From contig NC_063162.1 of the NCBI RefSeq assembly GCF_023159225.1, positions 90,047,880-90,111,879 on the forward strand: 64,000 bases of DNA. The letters run 5' to 3'. The notes under the pieces were generated by a model. It was not told the DNA's origin. It did not search any database and saw only the letters and a list, made by a program, of their open reading frames with translations. This DNA comes from Perognathus longimembris pacificus. Lineage: Eukaryota; Chordata; Mammalia; Rodentia; Heteromyidae. A program made the position numbers and the translations under genes. How positions within the stretch are numbered: the first letter of the stretch is position 1; the number at the start of each line of letters is the position of its first letter. Below, piece by piece: positions 10,813-21,639 of this stretch.

Positions 10813-11032
10813 GACACAGGGGCTGGGGATATGGCCTAGTGGCAAGAGTGCCTGCCTCATATACATGAGGCCCTGGGTTTGATTCCCCAGCACCACATAC
10901 ACAGAAAATGGCCAGAAGTGGCGCTGTGGCTCAAGTGGCAGAGTGTTAGCCTTGAGCAAAAAAGAAGCCAGGGACAGTGCTCAGGCCCTGAGTCCAAGCA
11001 CCAGGACTGGCAAAAAAAAAAAAAAAAAGACA
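10808..11032 (+). mobile_element. IDL-Geo SINE, full-length
   Basis: The ID monomer starts at 10819 ('ggggctggggatatggcc') with A box 'tggcctagtggcaagag' and B box 'ggtttgattcc' (10878). The Geo monomer runs from about 10910 with its own A-box-like 'tggctcaagtggcagag' (10928) and B-box-like 'gagtccaagc' (10990). The A-tail ends at 11028. TSD aaaaagaca at 10808-10816 and 11024-11032. Confidence 0.95.
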
Positions 11033-11039
11033 TCTCTAG

Positions 11040-11265
11040 CTAGATGACAGTGGGTGGTTCATTCCTGCACTCCTAGCTACTCATGAGGCTGAGCTCTGAG
11101 ACCTAGGCAGGGAAGTCCATGAGATGTCTATCTCAATTAACCACCCAAAACCTAGAAATGGAGCTGAAGCTAAAGTGGTAAAATCCTATCCCTGAGCAAA
11201 AAAGCTCAAGGATAGCACCGAGGCCTTGAGTTCAAGCTCCAGGATTGGGACACAGGCAAAAAAGA
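11040..11265 (+). mobile_element. B1(7SL)-Geo dimeric SINE
   Basis: B1 half ('ggttcattcctgcactcctagc'), linker 'caattaaccaccc', then the Geo half ('gctaaagtggtaaaatcc', ending 'ttgagttcaagctccagg'). Confidence 0.85.
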
Positions 11266-11693
11266 TATTCCTTATTGAATTGTAAATCCTATACCACATC
11301 ACATCCAGGTAATTTCTTTCCTTACTCTTTATTTCTTCTAACTTATAAAAATACTTACCTGGCTTTACATATGACTCCAGTAATTTTCTCACTGTAGTTA
11401 CATCTGCATTTTCTAGTCACTGGAATATTCAACATTATCATCTGGGAGATAATCACAAATCGATTGCAAATATACCTGCTAGGAATGCTTTCAGCTCTGA
11501 GACTTACATCTTTATGTTTTACTTGTAGCATTTGAATAGGATTTTAAATATTCCCCCAAATAAGTTTTTTTTTTTTTAAAATCCCTTCTCTTCCCCTGGG
11601 GAAAAATATCCATGTGATAGAAAAGAATCTACTCGTGCTGAAGCCATAATACTAGAGCACAGTTTTCCTGAGAAGCTGAGAAATCTTATTTTC
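11266..11693. other. Unassigned spacer
   Basis: About 430 bp with no supported feature. Confidence 0.5.
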
Positions 11694-11934
11694 AGAAATT
11701 TAAAATGAAGTGGGCTGGGGAGATGGCCTAGTGGCAAGAGTGCTTGCCTCGTATACATGAGGCCCTGGGTTCAATTCCCCAGCACTACATATACAGAAAA
11801 TGGCCAGAGTGGCGCTGTGGCTCAAGTGGCAGAGTGCTAGCCTTGAGCAAAAAGAAGCCAGGGACAGTGCTCAGGCCCTGAGCCCAAGCCCCAGGACTGG
11901 CCAAAAAAAAAAAAGAAAGAAATTTAAAATTAAG
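11694..11934 (+). mobile_element. IDL-Geo SINE
   Basis: TSD agaaatttaaaatgaag (11694-11710) and 11918-11934, matching at 16 of 17 bases. The ID monomer begins near 11711 ('tgggctggggagatggcc'). The Geo monomer includes 'tggctcaagtggcagag' and a short A-tail follows. Confidence 0.95.
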
Positions 11935-13450
11935 ATATTCCAGGCTCCAGAGCTGAGGTCAAAACACTGAAAATTACAGAGATACACCACTATTTGAACA
12001 TGGACCTTAAAAGAACAAAGATATGCATTACTGACTTTGCTATGTCACTGAAGAAATGTTTTTTATCTTATCTTGCATTTCCTTTCAAGAGTCATTGTCC
12101 TTAAATATGGGAAGCAGAACCTTGAACTTGCTGCCTGTTTCTTTGAGCAGTGTCCTGAGAAGGCCTAAACTTTGATCTCATTGACAATTTTCATCATCTA
12201 CTGGAACTCCAAATGGAGACATATTTTTGCCTTTCTGCTATTTTTTATGGGGGAAGCAGCCACGTGATCAGCACTTAAAGCTCTCACTTATTCCTATAGG
12301 AAGAACAACATCTTAACTCATCATGCGTGTTCCAAGTGCTCTGTCAGTATGCATTTCATGAAGCATGTTCAGTCTATGCCATTGTTGGAAAAAGAACACT
12401 TAACTATACTTACAAAATCTTTTTAACAGCATGGTGAGCCATGGTTCTTTAAAAATTCTGCTTTGCAAGGACTGTTTGACTTCCTTCATCTGGAAAGACA
12501 TAAACATCCTTCATCTGTGAAGGAGAAGGCTTGGGACTATTTCTTTCTAAGAGATAATTTATGTAAATTATAATAGATTGTAACAAATGTATGTATTTTC
12601 AGGTTTTACACCTTTATTTCCCAAGAACTTTGCCAAAATCTTCTATGTGATATTTGTTTAAAAAAATCAAGGTCCCTATTTCTCAGTGTCTCATATTAGA
12701 AAGAAAAAGTTGTAATTGGTTATCATCTCTGTCACTCATTTCAGACATAAAAAGAGGAAGACTAGTCACTGAAGGCATGACACCTCATTGAGTTCATGAG
12801 TTTGACTCAGACAATTTTTTTTCCCTCTTTTTTTCTGAATGAAGGCAATTCTATTGGTAAGACATCAGCCATTCAAGCATAGGAACTATGATATCATAGG
12901 AAATGTATTTGATTTTTGTCCCTGGCACCTAAAACCTTTGGAATTTCTTTAGTGATGAGAGTTTTTGGTAATCATAAGAAGCCCCTTTTGATCACAGAAT
13001 GTCAATGAGATGTCGTAGAGTGAGGTCTCCTATAGGCTCAGCTGGCCACTGAAAGACCAAGTGACTAGATGGGAAGTCCTTTCACTCCTCTTCCTGAGTC
13101 CCAGGCTTTAGAAAAAGGAGAGATAAAAGCTAAAGATTTGCCTCCAGGAAAAATTCTTGAGCAATGAGATATGGAGCTTCTGGATAGGTGAATGTATCCA
13201 CTTGCTGTGAGGTCAGTACACGTTTACCCCACCCAGAAGCCCCCACACTAAGAACCCTTCTTGACCACATCCCTTGCACCTCTTCAGCTGGTTCTTCTTG
13301 TGCATCATCATCACAAATTTGAAAACATAACTAACATGGATTCCTAAGTTCTCTGTGTGAGCCATTCTAACCAATTGCTGAAAGGAGGAAGATGCAATAA
13401 AGGCTCACTTTATATAGTGAATCAATCAAAATACCATGTGGTATCTCTAA
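11935..13450. other. Unassigned, repeat-poor DNA
   Basis: About 1.5 kb in which I recognise no repeat and no coding sequence. It is one of the longer unique stretches and could hold conserved non-coding sequence, which cannot be judged from one genome. Confidence 0.55.
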
Positions 13451-13699
13451 AGTGAAGGCAGGTTTTTTTTTGTTTTTTTTTTTGTTTTTTTTTTTGGCAA
13501 GTCCTGGGCCTTGGACTCAGGGCCTGAGCACTGTCCCTGGCTTCTTTTTGCTCAAGGCTAGCACTCTGCCACTTGAGCCACAGCGCCACTTCTGGCCATT
13601 TTCTACATATGTGGTGCTGGGGAATTAAACCTAGGGCTTCATGTATAGGAGGCAAGCACTCTTGCCACTAGGCCATATTCCCAGCCCCAGTGGAGGCAG
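13451..13699 (-). mobile_element. IDL-Geo SINE, reverse
   Basis: Imperfect TSD agtgaaggcag (13451-13461) and agtggaggcag (13689-13699). A T-rich reversed tail with G interruptions (13463-13494) is followed by Geo and the reversed ID monomer, ending 'catattcccagcccc'. Confidence 0.93.
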
Positions 13700-15020
13700 T
13701 CTTGTACTACCAAGCCCTTAAACCTGTGGAGTCTGACATTGGCCTATTAGGGTTACAACTGAAATGAATTGCTGGACACCTGGTTGGTTTCTGAAGGGAA
13801 TCCAAGAATTTCTTGGTAGGCATGAGCACCACATACTTGGTGCCAGAAGCATTATATGAATACAGAAACAGAATTTTCTTTTAGCAATGGGAGAGCAGGC
13901 ATCTGAGAAACCAAAGTGGGTGATAACTGGTTAATAACTGAAAATTATATTGAATAGGAAGCAAAAAGTACTTTGAAAAATTCCTCTGACAAAGTCAGTT
14001 GCTTAAAGTTCCTGTCCTTTCCCTTAGGTGTTGATTAATTAGGGCTGTCAAGGAAAAAAGGGCTAGATTAACCTTTGTTCAAAAAGTCACCTAAATAGAC
14101 TACTAAGACTTTTAATGGTAAAGCATTGTCAAGCACTTTTCCTTTGTGTATGTATCAGACAGCTGCCAAGAAATATTCACACTCTGTACAACTGTAAAGC
14201 AAAATATTCACTAGTGTGCAAGCTAACACATCAGTAGCCCTGTATCATTTGCTGACAGTTGACTTTGTTATGATTGACTACTTGAATATTCCACCTGGAC
14301 AGTTTTCCAAACAATGGTGATGGTTCTTCAACATTGTAGGTTTATTTATACTAGGCAACCGCCAATATCATCCTTTGCTAAATAATTTTTGCCAAAGCTT
14401 TAAGTACCTGTGCAACAGTGTAACTTTTTTCCTATTTCTACTGTTCTATGTGCTTTGTAGAAGATCTGTTGTTTGTAGTTAAGTGATACAATTATACTTG
14501 AAAACAGTATACCTGCTTGTTCTAGAAAATCTAAATTGGCCTATTTGAAGGAAACTGTTTTCAATGACAATTGAGGAAGCTTGTAAATTTCATGGCAGTA
14601 TTTAATAAAACTTAACTACCAACAAAAGAGGGGGTAAATGAACCTCATAAATGCAATATTCATTTATTGCTAATGGCCGTTCCTACCTTTCTTATACCTA
14701 TATAAAACCACACCACTATAGATCTCACTAAAAAGGAGGACTGTGTTGTTTTTATTATTACATTTTTCTCTGTTGCACTTTTTGTTGCCACCTTGCATTT
14801 ACATTCCAGAGGTCACATTTGGGACTTTTCTGTGACTTGAGAATAAAGCACAATCACATCACTTGCACTGTAAAATCACTGATGGAATAATAACATGAAC
14901 ATATCTTTCAAGGCAAACTTAACAGTGAACTAGTTTTTAGAGTACACAAAGATTATTAAAATTTAAGGAAATCTCTGAGAATAATATTAATCTTTTGAAA
15001 CAGTTTTTAATAATGAGTAA
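13700..15020. other. Unassigned, repeat-poor DNA
   Basis: About 1.3 kb of AT-rich unique-looking sequence with no gene or repeat I can support. Confidence 0.55.
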
Positions 15021-15029
15021 TTTTTTTGG

Positions 15030-15100
15030 AGGGGTGACACAGGTGTTTGAACTTTCACTTGCTAGGCAGGCACTTTGTCACTGAGCCATGACTCCAGGAA
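15030..15100 (-). mobile_element. ID-like SINE fragment, reverse
   Basis: 'tgtttgaactttcacttgc', 'taggcaggcactttgtcac' and 'tgagccatgactccagg' give the reversed order of an ID-type tRNA monomer. Confidence 0.55.
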
Positions 15101-15851
15101 ATAATAAGGAATTGAATACTTCAATGTTGGGAAAGGTATATGAACAGCATTGTTTTCCTATTTGTATTTTTATATGTACAGACTTCCTAAAATCAGTGTG
15201 TGTCAACGAAAGTTTCACTCTCTTACTCTTTCTGCCTCTCTTTCTCTGTCTGCCTCTCTCTTGTTCATATACACACACATATACACCAAGTTCCTAGTAA
15301 AATCTCACTGATAATTTCTAATTCCACCCATGGGTCCTAATACACAAGTTTCTTCCTCAATCTTTCATTTGACTCTTTCTGCACATCTCCTTTTGGATAT
15401 TATGTCCATTAATCTTAATATGTTAAAAATCTCAGTATACCTTAAAGATGCTCACTCAATTTTGTCTTGGCAACTCTGCAGTAGGTTGTGAATTATTGAA
15501 AGTTCTTCAGTTCCTTCATGTCTCACTTTTTACTTGCCATTTTATCTTCTAAATACATTGCACTTGCCCTGACCTCTTATTTTTATCCTCCTTCAAGATT
15601 TTGTCATTCCCTGCCTGTTTTTACCAGAATCCCTTTCATATCAGTCTATAAATATTGCTTTATTCCCACTTAGATTCCAATGTGATCTTAAAAAAAATCC
15701 AAAAGTGATATCTTGCCCAGAAATACTACTTCACATTTTTCTCTGTATAAAATCTGAAATCCTTATTACTATGTTCAGATTTTTTCATAACCTGATTTTG
15801 GCCCACTGTGGTTTCTTTAGCACTCACAGGTGGAATTTTGGACATATGTAC

Positions 15852-15854
<3 letters not shown>
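15101..15854. other. Unassigned T/C-rich DNA
   Basis: About 750 bp that is pyrimidine-rich on the plus strand, with no reliable feature. Opposed open frames at 15078-15297 are low-complexity. Confidence 0.5.

Positions 15855-15901
<47 letters not shown>
15855..15901. repeat. (TA)n microsatellite
   Basis: About 23 uninterrupted TA units. Isoleucine/tyrosine-repeat open frames across it are artefacts. Confidence 0.95.
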
Positions 15902-15905
<4 letters not shown>

Positions 15906-16513
15906 CCTTTGTTGTTTTTGCCAATTCTTTTCCCACTACCGAATTATCTTTGGCTTGGCTGAATTTACAAGACAGAGGTCAAAACTGACGCTGTCAACGA
16001 GTCTTCCTGAAACACCCACAGTGCCAATGCTTTTGAGGTAGATGCTTTCCTCTCTACTCAACAATTCTGTTACCCTACATGACAGTTTGTGTGATTATTA
16101 TAGTGTCTAAGCACAACTGAATTTCTTCTTCTCTTACTTCTTGATTAATGTTATTTCAGGTATGCTTTAAGGTTATTTCAAGAGAAATCAGTTGTTTATA
16201 TTTATAGCTTTTCTGACATATATTTTGTATTCAATATCTTTTTTCAAGAAAACAATTTAAGAGGACTAAATAGACTTGCAATATTTTTCTCACAACTCAG
16301 GACACTCATACCAAGGGCTTTTGTTAAAATATTTTAAAAATTGAATTTCTTATGGTGTAAAATTATTAAACAGAAATTGTATGTGCCAAATTTTTCTTTG
16401 TTACACTAAACCACTTATCTGGTATGTAATCAATGTTCAAATGTAAAATTTAAGTATTCTAGTATATAGTTTTAGGGAAATAATAATGAAAATAATGAAA
16501 AATAAAATTTCAT

Positions 16514-16741
16514 AAACTTTCTGTTTCTTTTTTTTTGCCAGTCCTGGGCCTTGGACTCAGGGCCTGAGCACTGTCCCTGGCTTCTCTTTGCTCAAGGCTA
16601 GCACTCTGCCACTTGAGTCACAGCGCCACTTCTGGCCATTCTGTATATGTGGTGCTGGGGAATCGAACCCAGGGCTTCAAGTACACAAGGCAAGTGCTCT
16701 TGCCACTAGGCCATATCCCCAGCCCAAACTTTCTGTTTCTT
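16514..16741 (-). mobile_element. IDL-Geo SINE with perfect 16-bp TSDs, reverse
   Basis: TSD aaactttctgtttctt at 16514-16529 and 16726-16741. The body 16530-16725 runs from the reversed tail through Geo to the reversed ID end 'catatccccagccc'. It has a small deletion in the 'ggccattctgtatatg' region. Confidence 0.96.
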
Positions 16742-16869
16742 ACAAGTTGAGACATCCCTCCCCCCTCCACAAGGAGAGTCAGCTTAGTTTTTATGTATTA
16801 GAAAGGATCATCAAATGAACCTATTTTGTTTGTGCTATGTTTTGCTTATCGTTTATGTTTTCAGAGTAA

Positions 16870-17035
16870 TTTATCCCTTCTGAAACTCATGATCTTTTGA
16901 GGGACTCTGCCAGGAAGAAGGTCATTACCGGATGTAGTCCCTTGACAGGGTCAGCACCATGAGCTAAAATAAACCTTTTGTTAGAACTTACCTGGTCAGT
17001 GTTATTATATTACTAGCTGGAGAAATAGATAGACT
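16870..17035 (+). mobile_element. MaLR LTR 3' fragment
   Basis: 'catgagctaaaataaacc' followed by 'ttacctggtcagtgttatt' matches the poly(A)-signal to 3' end order of MaLR-type LTRs. The 5' half is missing or unrecognisable. Confidence 0.55.
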
Positions 17036-17167
17036 ATAAATACTTTGATATTATACAATCAATGTGTTCTAAAATTGTTTTTATGTTGATTATCAAGTAG
17101 GTAGGATATAAACTATTAAAAATAAAACAAAACATGATAAAATCATGTGGAATAATAAGCTTAAGAG

Positions 17168-17374
17168 AGCCAGGTACCAGTGGCTCATGCCTGTATTCCA
17201 AGCTACTCATCAAGGTGAGATTGAGGATTGCAGTTCAAAGTGAGCTTGGACAGAAAACATTTGTGAGACTCTTTTCTTTCATCAGCAAAAATCCAGAATT
17301 GAGGATGCAGTTCAAATAGTAGAGTTTATGAAAAAGCTAAGAGACAGTGCTCAGGGTCTGACTCCAATCTCCTG
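17168..17374 (+). mobile_element. B1(7SL)-Geo dimeric SINE
   Basis: B1 half ('gtggctcatgcctgtattcc'), then a diverged Geo half ('gatgcagttcaaatagtagag', 'agagacagtgctcagg'). It runs directly into the purine microsatellite, which occupies the position of its 3' tail. Confidence 0.8.
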
Positions 17375-17426
<52 letters not shown>

Positions 17427-17640
17427 CACACACACAGACACACACACAGAGACATACAGAGACACAGAGAGATACAGAGACAGAGAGATACAGAGACACA
17501 GAGAGAGTCACAGAGAGAGACAGAGAGACAGACAGAAGAAGGAAGGAAGGAAGGAAGGAAGGAAGGAAGGAAGGAAGGAGAAAGAAAGAGAGGGAAGGAG
17601 GGAGGGGAGAAGGAAGGGAGGAAAGAAGAAGGAAGAATGC
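17375..17640. repeat. Compound polypurine microsatellite (GA/GACA/CA/GGAA)
   Basis: About 265 bp. (GA)n is followed by (GACA)n and (CACA)n, then GAGACA-type units, then (GGAA)n and imperfect purine sequence. All overlapping open frames are repeat translations. Confidence 0.97.
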
Positions 17641-18056
17641 ATAAGAGGTAGACATATTATAGGAACAGACACCAATGCAATCTTAAAACAACAAAATTGC
17701 ACGAATAGAAAAAAACACATAGAAACTTAGCAACTGGCTGCTACAATCTGCATAAGTAGCCCCCAACTATCCATGTGTCGAAAGCTTGGTCCATAATTTC
17801 CTAGGAAGTTCTTAATCCATGTTGACAATCAAGATTAACCACTCCAAAGCCACCTCTTGTCAACAGATACTCAAGCATATCTTTCTTAAATCACATCTAA
17901 CCTCAAAAACAAAACAAATAAAAAACAACCCACAATAAATTAGGTCTTAATTTCATCCAGCATAATATAACTATCTTGCATACAACTAAAAATGTACTAG
18001 TTCCCTTCTTTCTTAAATTCTTTAAAAATATAATTTATCATCATTTTTTTGTTTTC
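17641..18056. other. Unassigned DNA, possibly degraded MaLR internal sequence
   Basis: Lies next to recognisable reversed MaLR-internal sequence at 18136-18595 and may belong to the same relic, but I cannot align it confidently. Confidence 0.4.
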
Positions 18057-18135
18057 ATGTGGTACTGAGGAACTGAACCCAGGACCTCAGGCATGCTAGG
18101 CCAACACTCTACCACCAAGCCACATTCCCAGCCCT
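18057..18135 (-). mobile_element. ID-like SINE, reverse
   Basis: 'atgtggtactgaggaactg', 'aacccaggacctcaggcatg', 'ctaccaccaagccac' and 'attcccagccc' give a complete reversed ID-type monomer. Confidence 0.75.
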
Positions 18136-18595
18136 TTCTTAAGTTCGTAATGGTTTCAGTATTGCTCAGAAATTCAAGTTCAAAGTCTCCTCTGAGTCTC
18201 AAGTCAAGCTCTTAGGTATAAACTGTATAAAATCAGTAGAAAAGGCACATACTTCCCAGTTACAATGGCATGGAGTACACATTCCCATTTCCAAAGGAAA
18301 GACTAGTTGCACAGGAAGGACCTGACCAAGCAATATGGAAACCCAGCAAGACAAATGCTGAATCCTGTAGCTTCTTGTTTGGCCTCCAGCACAATGCTAG
18401 ATCCCAAGGGCTTGGGCAGCTCCATCTGTGTTCTTGCCAGTTATAGTCAACATGGCCTCCCTCTTGGGCTTGTTCCACCCTCTGTCTGCAGCTTTCCTTG
18501 GCAAGCTTTCCACATTCCTGGCATCTTCAACTTCTTGAGGTCTCCACTCTACATCTTCAGCTTCACTCTTAAAGCTTTATGCATTTCCTGCTAAC
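18136..18595 (-). mobile_element. MaLR internal-region remnant, reverse
   Basis: The plus strand shows the reversed MaLR-internal landmarks: 'ttcaaagtctcctctgag', 'cacatacttcccagttacaatgg', 'acattcccatttccaaagg', 'acccagcaagacaaatgctg'. It is non-coding and heavily decayed. The open frames at 18260-18594 are fortuitous. Confidence 0.6.
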
Positions 18596-18599
18596 GGGC

Positions 18600-19880
18600 T
18601 GTGTACAAGGATTATAACCCAGTCATACATCATCTGTCTTCCCAAGCATTCCTTTCAGTAATTTGAGATATCCTTCCACTGTCCTTTAGCTCACATAGTC
18701 TCTGGTAAGTCTGCTGTAATTCTTATGTCTCCCACTCCCCTTTTCCCTGGCTGCCTTTAAGAAACTTTCTTTGTCATGGTTTTCAACTCTTTGAATATGA
18801 CATTTCTAGGTATGTAAAATTTTATTTAGTTTTATTTCTGAATTTGTTATGTACCTGGAGTTTTCTGATCCCTTTTGCTTCAGGCTTTTGTTGCATAGGT
18901 GAAAAGAGTCTAAGCAGGATGTCCTGTACCTTCTCTGGTTCATCTTCTTCACTTGCGTTGTTAGTGTAGCTTTCACTGTGTCCTACCATTTCTCCTATTT
19001 TTCTCATGAGAATCACATGAAGGCCCAATAAAGAGAATCCATGAGCTGAGATTCCTCTTTGTGAGCAGGAATGCTTAATAGATTTTGGCAATTTGTTGTG
19101 AACTGTCTATGAAGTCTTTAACTTTTTGTTTTATTTTTTTAAAGACAAAGTCTGGCTGTGTATCAAGACCTGGTGTTTATTTTGTTGGACTGTGAGTTAA
19201 CCTTTCTAAGGAATTACACGGCTTGAGTTTTACCCTAGATCTACCATATGTTGGTGATTAGCTTTGTGTGTACTTGCATATCACCCTGAAGTGTTTAGTT
19301 ATATACTTGTAAATTAATTTCAGCTTCCAAATATAAGAGGAAATAGGCATCCTTTGTCTTTCTGGCTTGACTTACTTCATTTAACATAGTATTTTCCCCT
19401 AGATTCTTCTATTTCTTTGCAAAGGATGAAATGTTCTTTTTTATGTGGGAATAAAATTCGATTGTGTATATGTAACATATTTTTTTTTTGATCCATTCAT
19501 CCATCAAGGGCCATTTAGGATGACTCCATCCCTTGGCTATGGTGAATAGTACTGAACAGAATATGGTTGTACTGGTGGTTTTACTTTATACTTGTTTGTA
19601 ATCTTTGGGGTAAATGCCCAAGAGTGTTACCTCTGGATCACAGGGAAGTTCTATATTTAGTTTTTTGAGGAGTGCTTAAACAAGTTTACATTTTTCCAAC
19701 AGTATGTGAGGGTACACTTTGGGCCACATCCTGAATAGCATTTGCTACTATTTGTATTCCTAATGATGGCTATTTTAACTAGAGTGAGATGGAATCTCAA
19801 TGCTGTTTTGTTTTACATTTTCTTTATGGCCAGGCATGTTGAACATTTCTTCACAGTGTTTTGATTTCTTTCTTTTTTTT
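18600..19880 (-). mobile_element. Old L1 sequence, reverse
   Basis: The clearest part is 19340-19870, where the reversed ORF2 3' landmarks appear in order: 'ggcttgacttacttcattta', 'gatccattcatccatcaagg', 'tggatcacagggaagttc', 'gagtgagatggaatctcaat'. The part 18600-19120 resembles older L1 sequence more weakly. There are many stops and indels. Confidence 0.65.
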
Positions 19881-20289
19881 TTTTTAATAAACAGACTACT
19901 CAGATATTAACATGCTATACATTAGCATGTTATAAATCTCATAGAGTAGACTACATCTTTCAATGCTTCCAAGATTTAGTTAATTGCCAAACACTTTCCT
20001 TTGTTAAAGGAAATCCAGAGAATCACTATTCAAAAGATTGTTAGATGACTCATTGCCATAGAAATAAAAGGGAATACTTATTTATAAAGAAATATGATAA
20101 AACTTAATAAAGAAATAGATGAGATAAGATGTAAGTACCAATAGGTTAATAAATGTATATAAAATTAATTTGAATTTTCAATATAAATATCAAGCTGAAG
20201 GATTGAAAAGCATAAATCACAACCAGAAAAGAGTGAGAGCAATAGAAGTCAATCTGACTAAACTGAAATAATAGCACATGTGAATTACC
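19881..20289. other. Unassigned AT-rich DNA
   Basis: No feature that I can support. Confidence 0.45.
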
Positions 20290-20625
20290 ATGGTGAAACT
20301 CTTTCCTATGATTAATATACATTGAAAAAAAGAATGACAGGAAAGTAAAACAGGCTTATTGAGAGTAACTCTAAAGGTAGAAGAAGCATCAAGAGAGTGG
20401 GTAAAGGAAAGTGAATATGGTTAAGGTAGCTTATTTGCATCTACAAATGTAGAACAATGAAACCTGTTGAATTTTTTTTTTCAGTCAGAGAAAGGGGATG
20501 AGGGAAAGAGATGGAGGGGTTAACTTGATCGTCATTGTATATATGTATGGAAGTGTCCCAATAAAATTTACCTTTGTACAACTAACATGCACTATTATAT
20601 TTAAAATATGTCAATGAAACAAAAT
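20290..20625 (+). mobile_element. L1 3' UTR fragment
   Basis: 'gaaaggggatgagggaaag', 'ttgtatatatgtatgg', 'cccaataaaatttac' and 'tttgtacaactaacatgc' follow the order of rodent-type L1 3' UTRs near the end of the element. Confidence 0.6.
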
Positions 20626-20639
20626 GCACATAACATTAA

Positions 20640-21385
20640 GTTCTAAAATAATCTGCTTTCCTTAGTAATCAAGTGACATCTTAGCACAATTTAATGTCTA
20701 CATCTTTATCCAAACTAAAAACATCCATACAAAACGAATGACTATAATATTGACACAGTTGTTACCAGATAAGCTTCTTAGAAAGCATGAAAGGAAATCA
20801 TTATCAATGCCAAAACCTAGTTCATCAGCTCCATGTGTAATATTACTCTTCAAAATAGTCTGTAAGGAAATAATCCAACAGAAAAACACATTCACTGTTA
20901 TTTTATTTATAATATAAAATTGTAAGCAACTTTACTAATCATCATAGGCAGTGGTAAATTAAATATTGTCATGCTAATTTGGAAGATGATTATTTTTGTT
21001 TTGCATCTAACGTAGACAGCTTAGACACTCTGCAAACAATGATGGAAATGAGGTTAATTAGGTGTGCTGTAGTGTGTTTATAAAATCCTCTCATATTTAT
21101 TTATATTTCATGCTCATGTGGAAAAGACGGTTTTAACATGATGAATTACATAGTTGGAATGATGTATGCCTGATCGTAGGGGTTAGTTGCCAATGAACTT
21201 GCCTTCATATCGTGATCTAAATATGGTTTTAGTAAATAAACCTGGAAATGTTGGAGGTAAGAATGTTTCCCTGCATGGGCTAGGGTTCCATCCCAACTCT
21301 GCCTAAAATAACAGTAAATAAACATAGAAACCATGTACACCTGTGCTGATGTAAAATCTAAGGCAATTTAAAACATTTTGCATTT
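20640..21385. other. Unassigned DNA
   Basis: About 750 bp without a recognised repeat or gene. Confidence 0.5.
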
Positions 21386-21387
21386 TG

Positions 21388-21587
21388 CATGGGTGCCTCA
21401 TGCTTATAATCCTAACTACTCAGGAGGTTGAGATCTGAAGTCAGTCACAGGCAGAAAAAAATTTGTGATAATCTTATTTCTAATTAATCAGCAAAAAGCC
21501 AGAAGTGGAGCTGTGGCCCAAGTGGTAACAAGGGCCTTGACCATAAAAGCTAAGGGTCAGCACGGAGGCCTTGAGTTCAAGCTCCAG

Positions 21588-21588
<1 letters not shown>
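21388..21588 (+). mobile_element. B1(7SL)-Geo dimeric SINE ending in (CA)n
   Basis: B1 half ('gcctcatgcttataatcc'), linker 'taattaatcagcaaaaagcc', then Geo ('tggcccaagtggtaac...gagttcaagctcc'). The 3' end passes directly into a (CA)n tract. Confidence 0.85.

Positions 21589-21637
<49 letters not shown>
21589..21637. repeat. (CA)n microsatellite at SINE 3' end
   Basis: About 23 CA units immediately after the Geo half of the preceding SINE. Confidence 0.97.

Positions 21638-21639
<2 letters not shown>

Noticed and set aside
10819..10900. Possible functional tRNA-Ala gene or BC1-like RNA gene
   Set aside because: The ID monomer is fused to Geo and flanked by TSDs with an A-tail, so it is a SINE copy. 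The tRNA fold is not intact.
17326..17655. Open frames of over 100 codons on both strands
   Set aside because: They are translations of the polypurine microsatellite (RE, TD, GRKE repeats or their Ser/Leu antisense).
18260..18594. Opposed open frames that look gene-like (95 and 72 codons)
   Set aside because: The sequence matches decayed, reversed MaLR internal DNA. No conserved protein is visible.
21589..21637. Regular CA repeat considered as a possible CRISPR-like or satellite array
   Set aside because: It is a plain dinucleotide microsatellite without spacers. No CRISPR array is expected or seen in this mammalian DNA.
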